Positions 1 to 8,742 are shown, counted from the stretch's first letter. The stretch is 64,000 nucleotides of DNA from Streptomyces sp. SCSIO 30461 (GCF_037023745.1 NZ_CP146101.1:3650001-3714000); one strand, 5' to 3'. Notes: generated by a model not told the origin, from the letters alone. Numbers and translations are program-made.

Positions 1-1005
1 CGACGCCGGAGTGTGTCCGCTGCCGTCCGACAGTCGGTGGAAGTCGACGGACACGAAGTTCGGGCTGCGGCCTCCTGCCGCCGGCCGGCACTGCTCGGCG
101 ACGCGGTTCCTCAGCTTGCTGCCGTTGTCCAGTGCGGCCGTGAGGGCCGTGGGCACATTGCGGTGGTGGCTCATCATGAACAGGCGCCGGAATCCGGGCT
201 CCTGGCGGTCCAGGGGGATGTCCGGCCAGCGGCTGACGCACGCCACGTCGTTGCCGAGGTCCCCGAGGCTCCAGTAGTTGGACACCGTCCAGGACTTGTC
301 GTGCATGACACCGAGATGCTCGCGGTCGGACCTGTCCGAGAAGACGAGCAGTCGCTTGCCGGTCGTGACGAGCTCGGACACCTTCGGCCATCCGTGCTGC
401 CGCACGCCCCATTCATCAGGCCTGAACAGCATCTCGGAGAGCCCCGCGACCCGGTCCAGGGAACGACCCAGCTGCTCCGGGCTGACGTAGTCCTCCAGGA
501 AGACGGTCACGAACTCCTCGGGGTGGGCTGCGAGGAAGTCCACCACCGTCTGCATCGTGCCGTGGAAGGACTGCCTGGGTAAGGCGTAGGTGATGCCGGC
601 GAAGGTCTTGCACTCGCCGTGGCAGAGGTACACATCGCTCGGGTAGCAGTCGCTTCCGAAGCTGATGACGCACAGCCAGGTGCTGCGTTCGTACCAGTGC
701 GTGTCCAGGCTCAGTGCGCGTACCCCGTTGTCCAGCTGGGCGCGCACCGACTCGGACTGGTTCACGGAACTCCAGCGGGAGTCCTCGTAGTTGGTGAAGG
801 AGTTGTGGGTGGCGAGGAAGGCGACCTCGTCGAGCCTGCGGTCGCCCCATAGCGCGGCGGCGGATGAGGCCGAGCCCGAAGCGCGCGTGGAGTCCGGGGC
901 GGACGGCGGCGCGGCGGTGGCGGCGGTCGCCGTACCCAGGAGGGCCAGCAGGAGGAGGCACACGAAGACGTGCCCACGCAGTCTCATCATGCTCATGCCA
1001 GTCAT
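1..1005 (-). CDS. Secreted PI-PLC X-domain phospholipase, 3' end outside the window
   Basis: The frame is open from an ATG at 1005 to the window edge (335 codons, no stop), so the C-terminus is missing. The protein begins with a signal peptide: short basic start, hydrophobic run VCLLLLALLG, then an Ala-rich cleavage region near residue 30. The catalytic core of bacterial phosphatidylinositol-specific phospholipase C is visible: ATHNSF carries the first catalytic His and LCHGEC the second, followed by a DFHRLSDG segment. Members cleave the phosphodiester of phosphatidylinositol or related lipids outside the cell. An in-frame ATG at 996 and others to 987 are alternative starts, since no clear Shine-Dalgarno picks one. 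It diverges from the ctaD gene. A second, differently built PI-PLC lies at 19.0-20.1 kb. Family call is firm; substrate is inferred. Confidence 0.85.
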   Translation of the reverse strand, partial: MTGMSMMRLRGHVFVCLLLLALLGTATAATAAPPSAPDSTRASGSASSAAALWGDRRLDEVAFLATHNSFTNYEDSRWSSVNQSESVRAQLDNGVRALSLDTHWYERSTWLCVISFGSDCYPSDVYLCHGECKTFAGITYALPRQSFHGTMQTVVDFLAAHPEEFVTVFLEDYVSPEQLGRSLDRVAGLSEMLFRPDEWGVRQHGWPKVSELVTTGKRLLVFSDRSDREHLGVMHDKSWTVSNYWSLGDLGNDVACVSRWPDIPLDRQEPGFRRLFMMSHHRNVPTALTAALDNGSKLRNRVAEQCRPAAGGRSPNFVSVDFHRLSDGSGHTPAS

Positions 1006-1232
1006 GCGGCGGAGGGTAGCGCGCCGGCTCCCGAAACGCTGCCCCCGTGGGCGGGGCGTGTATTCGTCCGCCAAGTGGCTCAGACCCTGTCTCCCATCGG
1101 GTGACATGGGTGCGCCGGATGGAAGACTTCTCGTCCTTGTTGGGAGAGAAAGGCACCGTAAGTGTGCGCTGACCCGGTCGACTTGAGCCGAGGCCTGCGC
1201 CGAGGCCGAGTCAGCCAGGAGCCCGCGTCGCC

Positions 1233-2954
1233 ATGCAACCCAAGACCCCGTCCAGCGACCTGGTTGACGACGCGTACGAGAACGAGGTCCCACTCAGGTC
1301 CAGGCAGCCGGGGAATGCGGTGGTGAAGTGGCTGACCACCACCGACCACAAGACCATCGGAACCCTGTACATCACCACCTCCTTCGGCTTCTTCTGCGTC
1401 GGCGGCCTCTTCGCGATGTTCATGCGGGCGGAACTGGCGCGCCCCGGGATGCAGATCATGTCGAGCGAGCAGTTCAACCAGGCGTTCACGATGCACGGCC
1501 TGATCATGCTGCTGATGTTCGCGACGCCGCTGTTCGCCGGCTTCGCGAACTGGATCATGCCGCTTCAGATCGGGGCGCCGGACGTGGCGTTCCCGCGGCT
1601 GAACATGTTCGCCTACTGGCTGTACGTCCTTGGCTCGCTGATCGCGCTCGCCTCGCTCCTCACCCCGAACGGCGCACCGGACTTCGGCTGGTTCATGTAC
1701 TCGCCGCTGTCGGATGCCCAGCACACGCCCAACGTGGGCGCCGACATGGTGATCATGGGCCTGGCCTTCTCCGGCTTCGGTACGATCCTCGGCTCGGTCA
1801 ACTTCATCACCACCATCATCTGCATGCGCGCACCCGGCATGACGATGTTCCGTATGCCGATCTTCTGCTGGACCGTGCTGCTGACCGGTGTGCTGGTCCT
1901 GCTCGCCTTCCCGGTGCTGGCCGCCGCGCTGCTCGCCCTGGAGGCCGACCGCAAGTTCGGTGCCCACATCTTCGACGCGGCCAACGGCGGCGCCCTGCTC
2001 TGGCAGCACCTCTTCTGGTTCTTCGGACACCCTGAGGTGTACATCATCGCCCTGCCGTTCTTCGGCATCATCTCGGAGGTCGTGCCGGTCTTCAGCCGCA
2101 AGCCGATGTTCGGCTACATCGGCCTGGTGGCCGCGACGATCGCGATCGCCGGTCTGTCCGTGACCGTGTGGGCCCACCACATGTTCGTCACCGGTGCCGT
2201 GCTGCTGCCGTTCTTCTCCTTCATGACCTTCCTGATCGCGGTACCGACCGGTGTGAAGTTCTTCAACTGGATCGGCACCATGTGGAAGGGCTCGCTGTCC
2301 TTCGAGACACCCATGCTCTGGGCCACCGGATTCCTGGTGACCTTCCTGTTCGGTGGCCTGACCGGGATCATCCTGGCCTCGCCCCCGATGGACTTCCACG
2401 TCTCCGACTCGTACTTCGTCGTCGCGCACTTCCACTACGTCGTCTTCGGCACCGTGGTGTTCGCGATGTTCGCCGGATTCCACTTCTGGTGGCCGAAGTT
2501 CACCGGCAAGATGCTCGACGAGCGCCTCGGCAAGATCACCTTCTGGACCCTGTTCATCGGCTTCCAGGGCACGTTCCTGGTCCAGCACTGGCTGGGCGCC
2601 GAGGGCATGCCACGCCGCTACGCCGACTACCTGGCCGCCGACGGTTTCACCCTGCTGAACACCGTCTCCACGATCAGCTCGTTCCTGCTGGGCCTGTCCA
2701 TTCTGCCGTTCTTCTACAACGTCTGGAAGACGGAGAAGTACGGCAAGAAGATCGAGGTCGACGACCCGTGGGGCTACGGCCGTTCGCTTGAATGGGCGAC
2801 GTCCTGCCCGCCGCCCCGGCACAACTTCGTCACCCTGCCGAGGATCCGCTCGGAATCCCCCGCGTTCGACATGCACCACCCGGAGTTCGCGGAGATCCAG
2901 GCCGACGGTGCGTCGGAGCGGCACCTGAGCGGGCCAGGGACGGACCGGCGGTGA
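1233..2954 (+). CDS. ctaD: Cytochrome c oxidase subunit I (aa3 type), orphan copy
   Basis: 573 aa, full length for subunit I, with about 12 membrane segments. All ligands are present: heme a His88 (TMHGLIM) and His401, CuB ligands His266 (in HPEVY, cross-linked Tyr270) and His315/His316 (WAHHM), heme a3 His399 (AHFHYV). It is the catalytic subunit that reduces O2 to water and pumps protons in the cytoplasmic membrane. GGAG around 1216 precedes the ATG. There is no ctaC, ctaE, ctaF or qcr gene nearby, so it is probably a second copy that would have to borrow the other subunits from the main locus. It overlaps the next small membrane gene by four bases (GTGA), indicating translational coupling. 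Confidence 0.96.
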   Translation: MQPKTPSSDLVDDAYENEVPLRSRQPGNAVVKWLTTTDHKTIGTLYITTSFGFFCVGGLFAMFMRAELARPGMQIMSSEQFNQAFTMHGLIMLLMFATPLFAGFANWIMPLQIGAPDVAFPRLNMFAYWLYVLGSLIALASLLTPNGAPDFGWFMYSPLSDAQHTPNVGADMVIMGLAFSGFGTILGSVNFITTIICMRAPGMTMFRMPIFCWTVLLTGVLVLLAFPVLAAALLALEADRKFGAHIFDAANGGALLWQHLFWFFGHPEVYIIALPFFGIISEVVPVFSRKPMFGYIGLVAATIAIAGLSVTVWAHHMFVTGAVLLPFFSFMTFLIAVPTGVKFFNWIGTMWKGSLSFETPMLWATGFLVTFLFGGLTGIILASPPMDFHVSDSYFVVAHFHYVVFGTVVFAMFAGFHFWWPKFTGKMLDERLGKITFWTLFIGFQGTFLVQHWLGAEGMPRRYADYLAADGFTLLNTVSTISSFLLGLSILPFFYNVWKTEKYGKKIEVDDPWGYGRSLEWATSCPPPRHNFVTLPRIRSESPAFDMHHPEFAEIQADGASERHLSGPGTDRR

Positions 2955-3292
2955 GCGGCCCCTCCCCGTACGAGGGAGTGAGAGACGGACTGCGCCGACT
3001 CGACGGCTACCTCTACTGGCAAGCCGAGCTGGCAGCAGCGCGCAGGGAAGCCGTCGCCTTCTGCGAGACGCTTCCCTGGCTCACCACCGCCGAGCGCCGC
3101 GAGCTCGAAGAGCATTACACCCGGGCGCGTGTGGACATGTCCAAGGTGATCACCCGCCGCGTCGCCGACCGATGCGTCGAACTACGCGGGGAGTACGAGT
3201 CGCGCTACCAGCGGCTGCGCCGCAGGACCGTCGTGCTCAGTCTCGTAGGCTGCTTCCTCCTGCTCATGGCCGGGGAACTGCTTCGCCGGTGA
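2951..3292 (+). CDS. Small C-terminally anchored membrane protein coupled to ctaD
   Basis: 113 aa beginning at the GTG that overlaps the ctaD stop codon (GTGA). An upstream extension of the frame lies inside ctaD and is not credible. The N-terminal about 85 residues are soluble, charged and probably helical ([26 protein letters not shown]). Then comes a single membrane segment [18 protein letters not shown] at the very C-terminus, so it should be tail-anchored with the N-terminus in the cytoplasm. I recognise no named family. The four-base overlap suggests an accessory or stability factor for this oxidase subunit, but that is inference from context only. Confidence 0.75.
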   Translation: MSGPSPYEGVRDGLRRLDGYLYWQAELAAARREAVAFCETLPWLTTAERRELEEHYTRARVDMSKVITRRVADRCVELRGEYESRYQRLRRRTVVLSLVGCFLLLMAGELLRR

Positions 3293-3305
3293 ATGCCACG
3301 GCAGG

Positions 3306-3590
3306 GTGACGGCTCGCCTCGCGGCGCCTCGGGGCGGGCAAGTCCACGCTGTCCCGATCGATGACCCGGTTCTCCGATCCCACCGAGGGCGCCGTGTGCC
3401 TCGACGGCGTTCCGCTGCCCCGATTGCCGCTGGAGTTCCTGCGGGGCAGCGTGACCCTGCTGCCGCAGGAGAGCCTCGTCCTGCGCGGCACCATCCGCGA
3501 GAACACCGGGGCGCTCGCCGCGGCGCGAGCGCCGACGAGATCCGGCAGACTGCCGTCGACGCCGCCGCGCACGAGTGCCGATGGTAGGCT
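3306..3590 (+). pseudogene. Remnant of an ABC-transporter ATPase domain (frameshifted)
   Basis: One frame contains a Walker A (GAGKSTLSRSM), the usual following segment FSDPTEGAVCLDG, and a Q-loop region VTLLPQESLVLRGTIRENTG, all typical of ABC exporter nucleotide-binding domains. After about 3535 the homology continues in another frame as GASADEIRQTAVDAAAHE, so at least one frameshift is present. Nothing resembling the signature motif, Walker B or a membrane domain follows, and the region upstream of Walker A is missing too. It sits between the small membrane gene and the hydrolase. Non-functional; a relic of a larger transporter gene. Confidence 0.8.
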
Positions 3591-3718
3591 CGATCCCGCC
3601 GTGCCCCACCGCGAATCGAGGAGGTGAGACCGATCAACATGTCGACAGGTCGGGACTCCCTTCCCCGCATGGCCCGGGGAGTGCCCGCGTAAGGCAACCC
3701 GAAAGGGCTTGAGCCGCT

Positions 3719-4453
3719 GTGCGCTTCCTCTCTGAGACGTCGTCCGAAGGCGTCTGCGAACAACTCTTCACCCTGGGTGAGATACCCGGTGTGCTCTGGA
3801 CGCCGCAAGGCGCCACCGGCACGCGCCCCCTGATTCTCATGGGACACGGCGGAGGCCATCACAAGAAGGAACCCGCCATCCTCTACCGCGCTCACCGCTT
3901 CGTGGCCGAAGGCGGGTTCGCGGTGGCGGCGGTGGACGTACCCGGCCACGGCGACCGGCCGAAGCACGAGGAGTACCACCGCATCGCCACCGAGAACCAG
4001 GCCCGGGCGGCGGCAGGGGAGGAACTGGCACCACTGGTCGCCGGTTTCCAGGCGCTCGTCGCCCGCCAGACCGTTCCGGAGTGGCGGGCCGTGCTGGACG
4101 CGCTCCAGGAGTGCGAGCACGTCGGTCCCGGTCCGGTGGGCTACTGGGGTGTGTCGCTCGGCTGTGGACTCGGTGTTCCGTTCGTCGCCGACGAACCCCG
4201 GGTCCGTGCGGCCGTGCTGGGTCTCGGCGGAGCCCTGGCATCTGCGGACGCGGCCGCGCGGGTCACGGTGCCGGTGGAGTTCCTGGTCCAGTGGGATGAC
4301 GAGCGTGTGCCTCGGGACCGATGCCTGGCGCTGTACGAAGCCTTCGCCTCGACCGAGAAGACGCTGCACGCCAACCCCGGCAAGCACATGGAAGTGCCGG
4401 ACTTCGAAACGGACAGCGCGCTGCGGTTCCTGACCCGTCATCTCTGTCCGTAG
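3719..4453 (+). CDS. Alpha/beta hydrolase (dienelactone-hydrolase-like esterase)
   Basis: 244 aa from a GTG start with a weak GAAAGGG upstream. The fold marks are LILMGHGGGHHKK (oxyanion-hole region), DVPGHGDR, the nucleophile elbow GYWGVSLGCGLG (GxSxG, Ser nucleophile), EFLVQWDDERVPRD (acid region) and a late NPGKHMEVPDFE with the candidate catalytic His. No signal peptide, so it is cytoplasmic. Such proteins hydrolyse ester or lactone bonds; substrate unknown. The last bases run into a 7-bp tandem repeat, and a strong inverted repeat follows before the convergent phosphoesterase remnant. Confidence 0.85.
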   Translation: MRFLSETSSEGVCEQLFTLGEIPGVLWTPQGATGTRPLILMGHGGGHHKKEPAILYRAHRFVAEGGFAVAAVDVPGHGDRPKHEEYHRIATENQARAAAGEELAPLVAGFQALVARQTVPEWRAVLDALQECEHVGPGPVGYWGVSLGCGLGVPFVADEPRVRAAVLGLGGALASADAAARVTVPVEFLVQWDDERVPRDRCLALYEAFASTEKTLHANPGKHMEVPDFETDSALRFLTRHLCP

Positions 4454-4480
4454 TCCGTAGTCCGTAGTCCGTAGTCCGCA
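4446..4480. repeat. Tandem repeat of a 7-bp unit (5 copies)
   Basis: Four perfect copies of gtccgta followed by gtccgca. The first copy overlaps the end and stop codon of the hydrolase gene. A 7-bp unit is not a multiple of three, so slippage would alter the C-terminus of that gene only if it involved the first copy. Confidence 0.9.
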
Positions 4481-4497
4481 GCCCGTGACCCCGGTGG

Positions 4498-4528
4498 CGC
4501 GCCGATCGGAACCTGCCCGATCGGCGCG
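4498..4528. terminator. Hairpin between convergent genes
   Basis: Perfect 12-bp inverted repeat (cgcgccgatcgg and its complement) with a 7-nt loop, lying between the ends of the hydrolase and the phosphoesterase remnant. No T-run, as is usual for streptomycete terminators; it could serve both strands. Confidence 0.75.
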
Positions 4529-4552
4529 TCAGGCGGCCGGTGCAGCTCACGG

Positions 4553-4801
4553 TCACTCCCGCGGCGGCAGCCGGTGCAGCGTGACGTCCGCCAACGCCCC
4601 ACCGGCGAGCTCGACCGTCATGTATGTGCAGTGCGGCTGCCGTCGGCGGTCCGTCGGCGAGCCGGGGTTCAGCAGTCGCAGTCCGCCCGCCGCAGTGGTG
4701 TCCCGCGGGATGCGGCTGTGCCCGAACTCCGCCAGCAGGAGGTCCGGAAGCATCCGGGCACGCTTCGGCACATGGGTGTCGGATGTCGGCAGCAGCCGCA
4801 T
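4553..4801 (-). pseudogene. Internally deleted YfcE-type metallophosphoesterase
   Basis: The 82-codon frame has a good start (ATG at 4801, AGGAGA upstream) and begins like a YfcE/MJ0936-type phosphodiesterase: MRLLPTSDTHVPKRAR, with the first metal motif DxH. After about 25 residues it jumps directly to the C-terminal motif FGHSRIPRDTTAAGG and then LLNPGSPTDRRR. In the family these segments are separated by roughly 70 residues that hold the GD/GN and central His metal ligands. Those are absent, with the frame kept. The metal site cannot be complete, so I call it a pseudogene produced by an in-frame internal deletion, although it may still be transcribed and translated. Confidence 0.8.
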
Positions 4802-4963
4802 GGTCTCTCCTGTGGCCTGATCGGACGCGGTGGTGCTGGCCCCACCATGTGCCACAGGGACTACCCCCGGCCCGTCCGGATGGTCGCCCCATGGTTGCGA
4901 AGGCGCTTGGATCCGTACGTTTCTCCAGGTCGGAGTAGTTCCCGCCGATAGACCGGAGACGAG

Positions 4964-6058
4964 ATGCCCCAGACCACCGTCATCGCCCGAGTCGGCGCGC
5001 CGCAATCGCCGCCGAGTGGGCCCGCCACCCGGGCAGCGGGCAGTGACTTCGCACCACTCCTGCGCACGGCGAAGCAGGAGGGCCTGCTCGATCGCCGCAC
5101 CGGCTGGTACGCGCGCACGATGGCGGTGAACGGACTGGCGCTGGCAGCGATCGCGACGGGCATGGTCCTGATGGGCCCCTCCTGGTGGACGCTGCCACTG
5201 GCCGTGCCGTTGGCGCTGTTCTCGGCGCGCACCGCCTTCATCGCCCATGACGCCGGGCACGCGCAGATCTCCCCGCACCGCCGCACAAGCCGCCTCATCC
5301 AGCTCGTCCACGGCAACCTGCTGCTCGGGATGAGCCAGGACTGGTGGAACGACAAGCACAACCGGCACCACGCCAATCCCAACCACCTGGACAAGGACCC
5401 CGACGTAGCGCCCGATGTCCTCGTCTTCAGCGAGGAGCACGCGGTGGGACGCATGGGGATACGAGGCTGGCTCACCCGCCACCAGGCCGTGTTGTTCTTC
5501 CCGCTGACGACTCTCGAAGGACTGGCTCTCAAGGTCTACGGCTTCCGGCATGTCTTCGGACGGCGGCCGGTGCACCGCCGGGTGTCCCTGGGCGCACGGA
5601 CGGTCGAAGGCGGCCTCCTCGTGCTTCATGCGGCCGGATACACCGCCCTGCTGCTGGCGGCACTCGCCCCCCTGCAGGCACTCGCCTTCGCGCTTCTGCA
5701 CCAGATGCTGCTGGGCCTTCATCTGGGTATGGCCTTCGCGCCGAACCACAAGGGCATGGAGATGCCGGACGGGACCCACGACAGGGACTGGGGCCACTTG
5801 CAGCGCCAGGTACTGACCTCCCGGAACATACGCGGCGGCATGCTCACCGACTGGTTCCTGGGCGGGCTCAACTACCAGATCGAGCACCATCTCTTCCCGA
5901 GCATGCCGCGTCCGCATCTGAGGCTCGTCCGGCCGTTGGTCAGGGCGCACTGCCGCGGACTCGGGATGCCCTACACGGAGACCGGGCTGATCGACTCGTA
6001 CCGTCAGGCGCTCGGCCATATGCAGACGGTGGGGGAGGCGCTGCGTGCCGGCGAGTGA
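4964..6058 (+). CDS. Membrane fatty-acid desaturase (three-histidine-box family)
   Basis: 364 aa, start supported by GGAGACGAG just upstream. It has the three di-iron histidine boxes of acyl-lipid/acyl-CoA desaturases: HDAGH (95-99), HNRHH (132-136) and QIEHH (305-309). The QxxHH third box is the kind found in linoleoyl-CoA/delta-6-like and related front-end enzymes. Hydrophobic segments around residues 55-90 and 215-260 place it in the cytoplasmic membrane. It introduces a cis double bond into a membrane fatty acyl chain using O2 and an electron donor; position and donor cannot be read. A small membrane protein gene follows 100 bp downstream. Confidence 0.92.
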   Translation: MPQTTVIARVGAPQSPPSGPATRAAGSDFAPLLRTAKQEGLLDRRTGWYARTMAVNGLALAAIATGMVLMGPSWWTLPLAVPLALFSARTAFIAHDAGHAQISPHRRTSRLIQLVHGNLLLGMSQDWWNDKHNRHHANPNHLDKDPDVAPDVLVFSEEHAVGRMGIRGWLTRHQAVLFFPLTTLEGLALKVYGFRHVFGRRPVHRRVSLGARTVEGGLLVLHAAGYTALLLAALAPLQALAFALLHQMLLGLHLGMAFAPNHKGMEMPDGTHDRDWGHLQRQVLTSRNIRGGMLTDWFLGGLNYQIEHHLFPSMPRPHLRLVRPLVRAHCRGLGMPYTETGLIDSYRQALGHMQTVGEALRAGE

Positions 6059-6159
6059 TCCGATGGTCGCTGGAGAAGACCGGCACGCCGGGGAACCGAA
6101 CAGGGCGCGGGAGCGTTCTCACCACAGGTGCGGCCTCGGGGCCGCAGAGGAGGCATGAG

Positions 6160-6342
6160 ATGTCCACAGGTGCGAAGATCGCCATCGGGGGAGTGGCCGT
6201 GGGCCTGCTCCTGATCCCGCTGATCGGGTTCTGGATGTCGCTGCTGGTGATCGTCGGAGTGCCCGCGGTGGCCTACTTCGCGCTCGACCCCTCGCAGCGT
6301 CGCCGGCTCAAGAGGATCAACCGCCGGCAGATCGGCCGGTGA
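6160..6342 (+). CDS. Small two-helix membrane protein
   Basis: 60 aa, with a very good Shine-Dalgarno (GAGGAGG at about 6147-6153). The sequence is a hydrophobic hairpin, IAIGGVAVGLLLIPLIGFW then SLLVIVGVPAVAYFAL, followed by a strongly basic tail (RRRLKRINRRQIGR). Topology is probably both ends inside. No family recognised. It may be co-transcribed with the desaturase upstream (101-bp gap), but no functional link can be shown. Confidence 0.7.
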   Translation: MSTGAKIAIGGVAVGLLLIPLIGFWMSLLVIVGVPAVAYFALDPSQRRRLKRINRRQIGR

Positions 6343-6452
6343 CGCCCGCCCGCAGCTGCACCGGCCGGGTCATACGGCTCGGCTCCCCCGGGCCGTGACC
6401 GCCCTCGCCGGGACGTTCCGCAGCCGTGACGTCCCGTCCGCACGGTCGTGGC

Positions 6453-7265
6453 TCAGGCCGGTCGTACGGCCATCTTGTCCAAGGCCGCCAGCAGTCCGGG
6501 CAGCTCGGGACCCCGGCCCACGGGCAGTACCTCGCCCGGTTCGTCGTCGAGGAGCACGAAAGCCATGTCGTCGGTGCGGGCCACCAGGGACCAGCCCGGT
6601 CCGTCTGCGCGGATCATGCGTGCCCCATCCGGTGCGAACGTGGACCTGACGCGTCCGAGTGGCGGGACCTCGTCCACATAGCCGTGCAGTTCCTTGAGCA
6701 CCCGGCGAACGCCCTCGTGCCGCGGGCCCTTCTGCGCGCCGTCCTTTGCCGGCTCCTCGGACGGTTCGAGGGCCATCCGGTCGGCCACCCGCTGGCGCCA
6801 CGTCGACCACTGGAGGGCGAGCTCGTCGGCGCCCAGTCGGCGCTGCGCGGAGCCCCAGGTGTCCGTCGGAGGAGGCACCAGGGGCGGCCGGCCCGCGTCG
6901 TCCTCAGCCGGGTCATGGGGAGCGGGGACGCCGGGCGCGGCGGTCGCGACCTCCAGCGGCCAGCCGGGCAGGACCGCGACCACGCTGCGATCGCTGGGCG
7001 ACAGGTCGTAGTCCATGCCGCAGTCCCAGGACGCGATCGCCACCGCCACCAGCGAGACGTCGTCCACGACGACCGTCCAGCGGGCGCCATCGGCGTCCTG
7101 GCCGATGACCAGCCCGTATCCGTCGCCGTACGGTTCGAGTCCAAGGGACACGCACGCCTCAGGAAAGTCGTCACCGAGCACACTCGGGAACTGCGCGGGC
7201 GTGAGCAGCAAGGCCGTCAGCACATAGAGCGTGTCGTCGTCGGCGACCTCTTCCGTCCCGCCCAC
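6453..7265 (-). CDS. Conserved actinobacterial hypothetical protein
   Basis: 270 aa from a GTG preceded by GGGGAGGG. No signal peptide or membrane segment; acidic, with a Pro/Asp-rich linker in the middle (PAPHDPAEDDAGRPPLVPPP). The N-terminal part (EEVADDDTLYVLTALLL, GYGLVIGQDADGARWTVVVDDVSLVAVAIASWDCGMDYDL) resembles uncharacterised streptomycete proteins I know only as hypothetical. The C-terminal third (WSLVARTDDMAFVLLDDEPG) looks like a small beta domain. It is monocistronic; the transposase remnant begins just upstream. Function unknown. Confidence 0.75.
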   Translation of the reverse strand: MGGTEEVADDDTLYVLTALLLTPAQFPSVLGDDFPEACVSLGLEPYGDGYGLVIGQDADGARWTVVVDDVSLVAVAIASWDCGMDYDLSPSDRSVVAVLPGWPLEVATAAPGVPAPHDPAEDDAGRPPLVPPPTDTWGSAQRRLGADELALQWSTWRQRVADRMALEPSEEPAKDGAQKGPRHEGVRRVLKELHGYVDEVPPLGRVRSTFAPDGARMIRADGPGWSLVARTDDMAFVLLDDEPGEVLPVGRGPELPGLLAALDKMAVRPA

Positions 7266-7349
7266 CGCGCCCTCCCCTGTCCGTTCGTTCGTCGGCGCAC
7301 CCTAACCAGGGGGTGGCCCCTCCGTCGAGTACCTGAGCTTGTTCTTTAT

Positions 7350-7680
7350 CTACCAAGATCTTCCGGGCTTGCCGATGGCTTTGAGGGTCTCGGGGCGTTT
7401 GACGGTCTTGCCGACGTCGTAGCGGGGTGCCCGGTGTTTGTTCTTGGCCCCGAAAGGCCGTCCGGGTCCTGCCCCTCGTGGTTTGGGAACACGGGCGGGG
7501 CAGGCGAGGTGAGCGCGGATGTTCCTGGAACCCCCGGCGGACCCGGGCCGGCGTGAGCCGGTGGGAGACGGCGGGCTTCTCCCATGGCCGACGGAGGTCC
7601 TCGGCGAGCGGGCGGGCGAGCCGGAGCCGGGTGTGGGCGACGATCAGGAGGCGGAGAGAACGACCGGACGCCGAGGAGGT
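7350..7680 (-). pseudogene. C-terminal remnant of an IS transposase (frameshifted)
   Basis: On the minus strand, LLIVAHTRLRLARPLAEDLR followed by RRPWEKPAVSHRLTPARVRR matches the C-terminal end of a transposase family common in Streptomyces. At RRGF the frame shifts by one inserted base and the homology continues as AHLACPARVPKPRGAGP, then GAKNKHRAPRYDVGKTVKR and PETLKAIGK to a TAG at 7350-7352. The catalytic part of the protein is absent, and no terminal inverted repeats or target duplication were seen. The fragment abuts the coding end of the gene at 7680. Dead insertion-sequence relic. Confidence 0.8.
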
Positions 7681-7991
7681 CAGGACACCGGCAGCCCGAG
7701 GAGGCCGCGGGCCACGGCCCGAGGCGACTCGTCGCGCTCGCGGGCGATCGCGATGACGGCCCGGCAGGCCAGCTCGTTCACACCGAAGGACAGTGCCTCG
7801 GGCGACACCCAGCCTGACGCCTCGTCCATGCCCTGCTGATCGTCTTCGGCACACGCGGACACATAGGCCGCCGCCGCTTCGAACAGGTTGTGCTGCCGTG
7901 CTCGTGCGGCAGGAGCCGGGGCTGCCTTCCGCCCCTCGTTCCGTCCGCCGGCGAACAGGCCGCGGATCCTCTCCATCGCTCCGCCGATCAC
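7680..7991 (-). CDS. Conserved small hypothetical protein
   Basis: About 103 aa from a GTG at 7991 with AAGGGGG seven bases upstream; an in-frame ATG at 7976 (GGAG four bases upstream) is an alternative. After a basic N-terminal stretch (MERIRGLFAGGRNEGRKA) there is an alpha-helical domain (QHNLFEAAAAYVSACAEDDQQG, FGVNELACRAVIAIARE). No transmembrane segment. No named family recognised. Its 3' end touches the transposase remnant, so the C-terminus (ARGLLGLPVS) may have been set by that insertion. Confidence 0.6.
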   Translation of the reverse strand: MIGGAMERIRGLFAGGRNEGRKAAPAPAARARQHNLFEAAAAYVSACAEDDQQGMDEASGWVSPEALSFGVNELACRAVIAIARERDESPRAVARGLLGLPVS

Positions 7992-8142
7992 TCTTGGCCC
8001 CCTTCCGACCGACGCGGCCGGCGCTCGTCCAGCCGACCACTCACTCACCCGTTTCGCGGACACCTGTGCGAGGAGTCTGCCCGGTTCCGGCCCTCGATCC
8101 ACACGATCGGGGGCGTTTGCGGAGCCACTTCGGCTCTGCGGT

Positions 8143-8742
8143 TCAGTCCCGGCGCACCGCCAGGGCCAGGAAACGCTCCTCCTCGTCGACGTACGAGAGC
8201 AGCCGCCAGCCCGAAGCGGTCAGCAGTCGGGTGAGCCGGGGCTCGGCCCGCAGGTCGTCGTCGGACAGCTCCCTGCCCTGACGCGCGGCGAGCGCGGCAC
8301 GCCCCAAGGGGTGGAACAGCGCGAGCCGCCCTCCTGGGCGGACCACACGCGCCAACTCGCGGAGATCAGCCTCCGGCCGGGACAGATGGCCGATCAAGCC
8401 GGCGGCGAACACCGCGTCGAGAGACTCCGCGCGCAGCGGCAGCCGTGCCACGTCGGCGAGCAGCAGGGTGCCCGGCCCGCCCCGGCCGGCATCGTTCGCC
8501 GCGGCCAGCATCTGCGGTGTGAGATCGACTCCGATCACCGTGCCGTCGGGCCCGACGGCCTCCCGCAGCAGGTGCAGGGCCCGCCCCGTGCCGCAGCCCG
8601 CGTCCAGGACGGCGTTCCCCGGGAGCAGCCCGAGTGCGGCGACGCCGTCCGCGAACGCCGGCCCGTCGTGCGGGAAGCGCGTGTCCCAGTGCGCTGCTCG
8701 CGCACCGAAGAACTCCTGGATGTGTGCTCGGTCGTCGGCCAT
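8143..8742 (-). CDS. Class I SAM-dependent methyltransferase
   Basis: 199 aa starting MADDRAHIQEFFGARAAHWD; a longer frame upstream has no good start and is rejected. Motif I is VLDAGCGTGRAL (about 55-66), motif II acidic IGVDLTPQML, motif III LLLADVARLPL, then LARVVRPGGRLALFHP, the usual post-motif III of the UbiE/Methyltransf_11 group. It binds S-adenosylmethionine and methylates an unknown small-molecule substrate in the cytosol. Transcribed alone; the divergent MHYT gene lies 349 bp away. Confidence 0.88.
   Translation of the reverse strand: MADDRAHIQEFFGARAAHWDTRFPHDGPAFADGVAALGLLPGNAVLDAGCGTGRALHLLREAVGPDGTVIGVDLTPQMLAAANDAGRGGPGTLLLADVARLPLRAESLDAVFAAGLIGHLSRPEADLRELARVVRPGGRLALFHPLGRAALAARQGRELSDDDLRAEPRLTRLLTASGWRLLSYVDEEERFLALAVRRD

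Noticed and set aside
1080..2924. 614-codon open frame antisense to ctaD
   Set aside because: Low-complexity Arg/Glu/Gly-rich product caused by high G/C at third positions of ctaD; the plus-strand frame has all oxidase ligands.
4446..4480. CRISPR-like or direct-repeat array
   Set aside because: Units are 7 bp with no spacers; simple tandem repeat. No CRISPR array was seen anywhere in the window.
4805..6019. Minus-strand open frame continuous with the phosphoesterase remnant
   Set aside because: Antisense to the desaturase; only the last 82 codons (from the ATG at 4801) have a ribosome site and family motifs.
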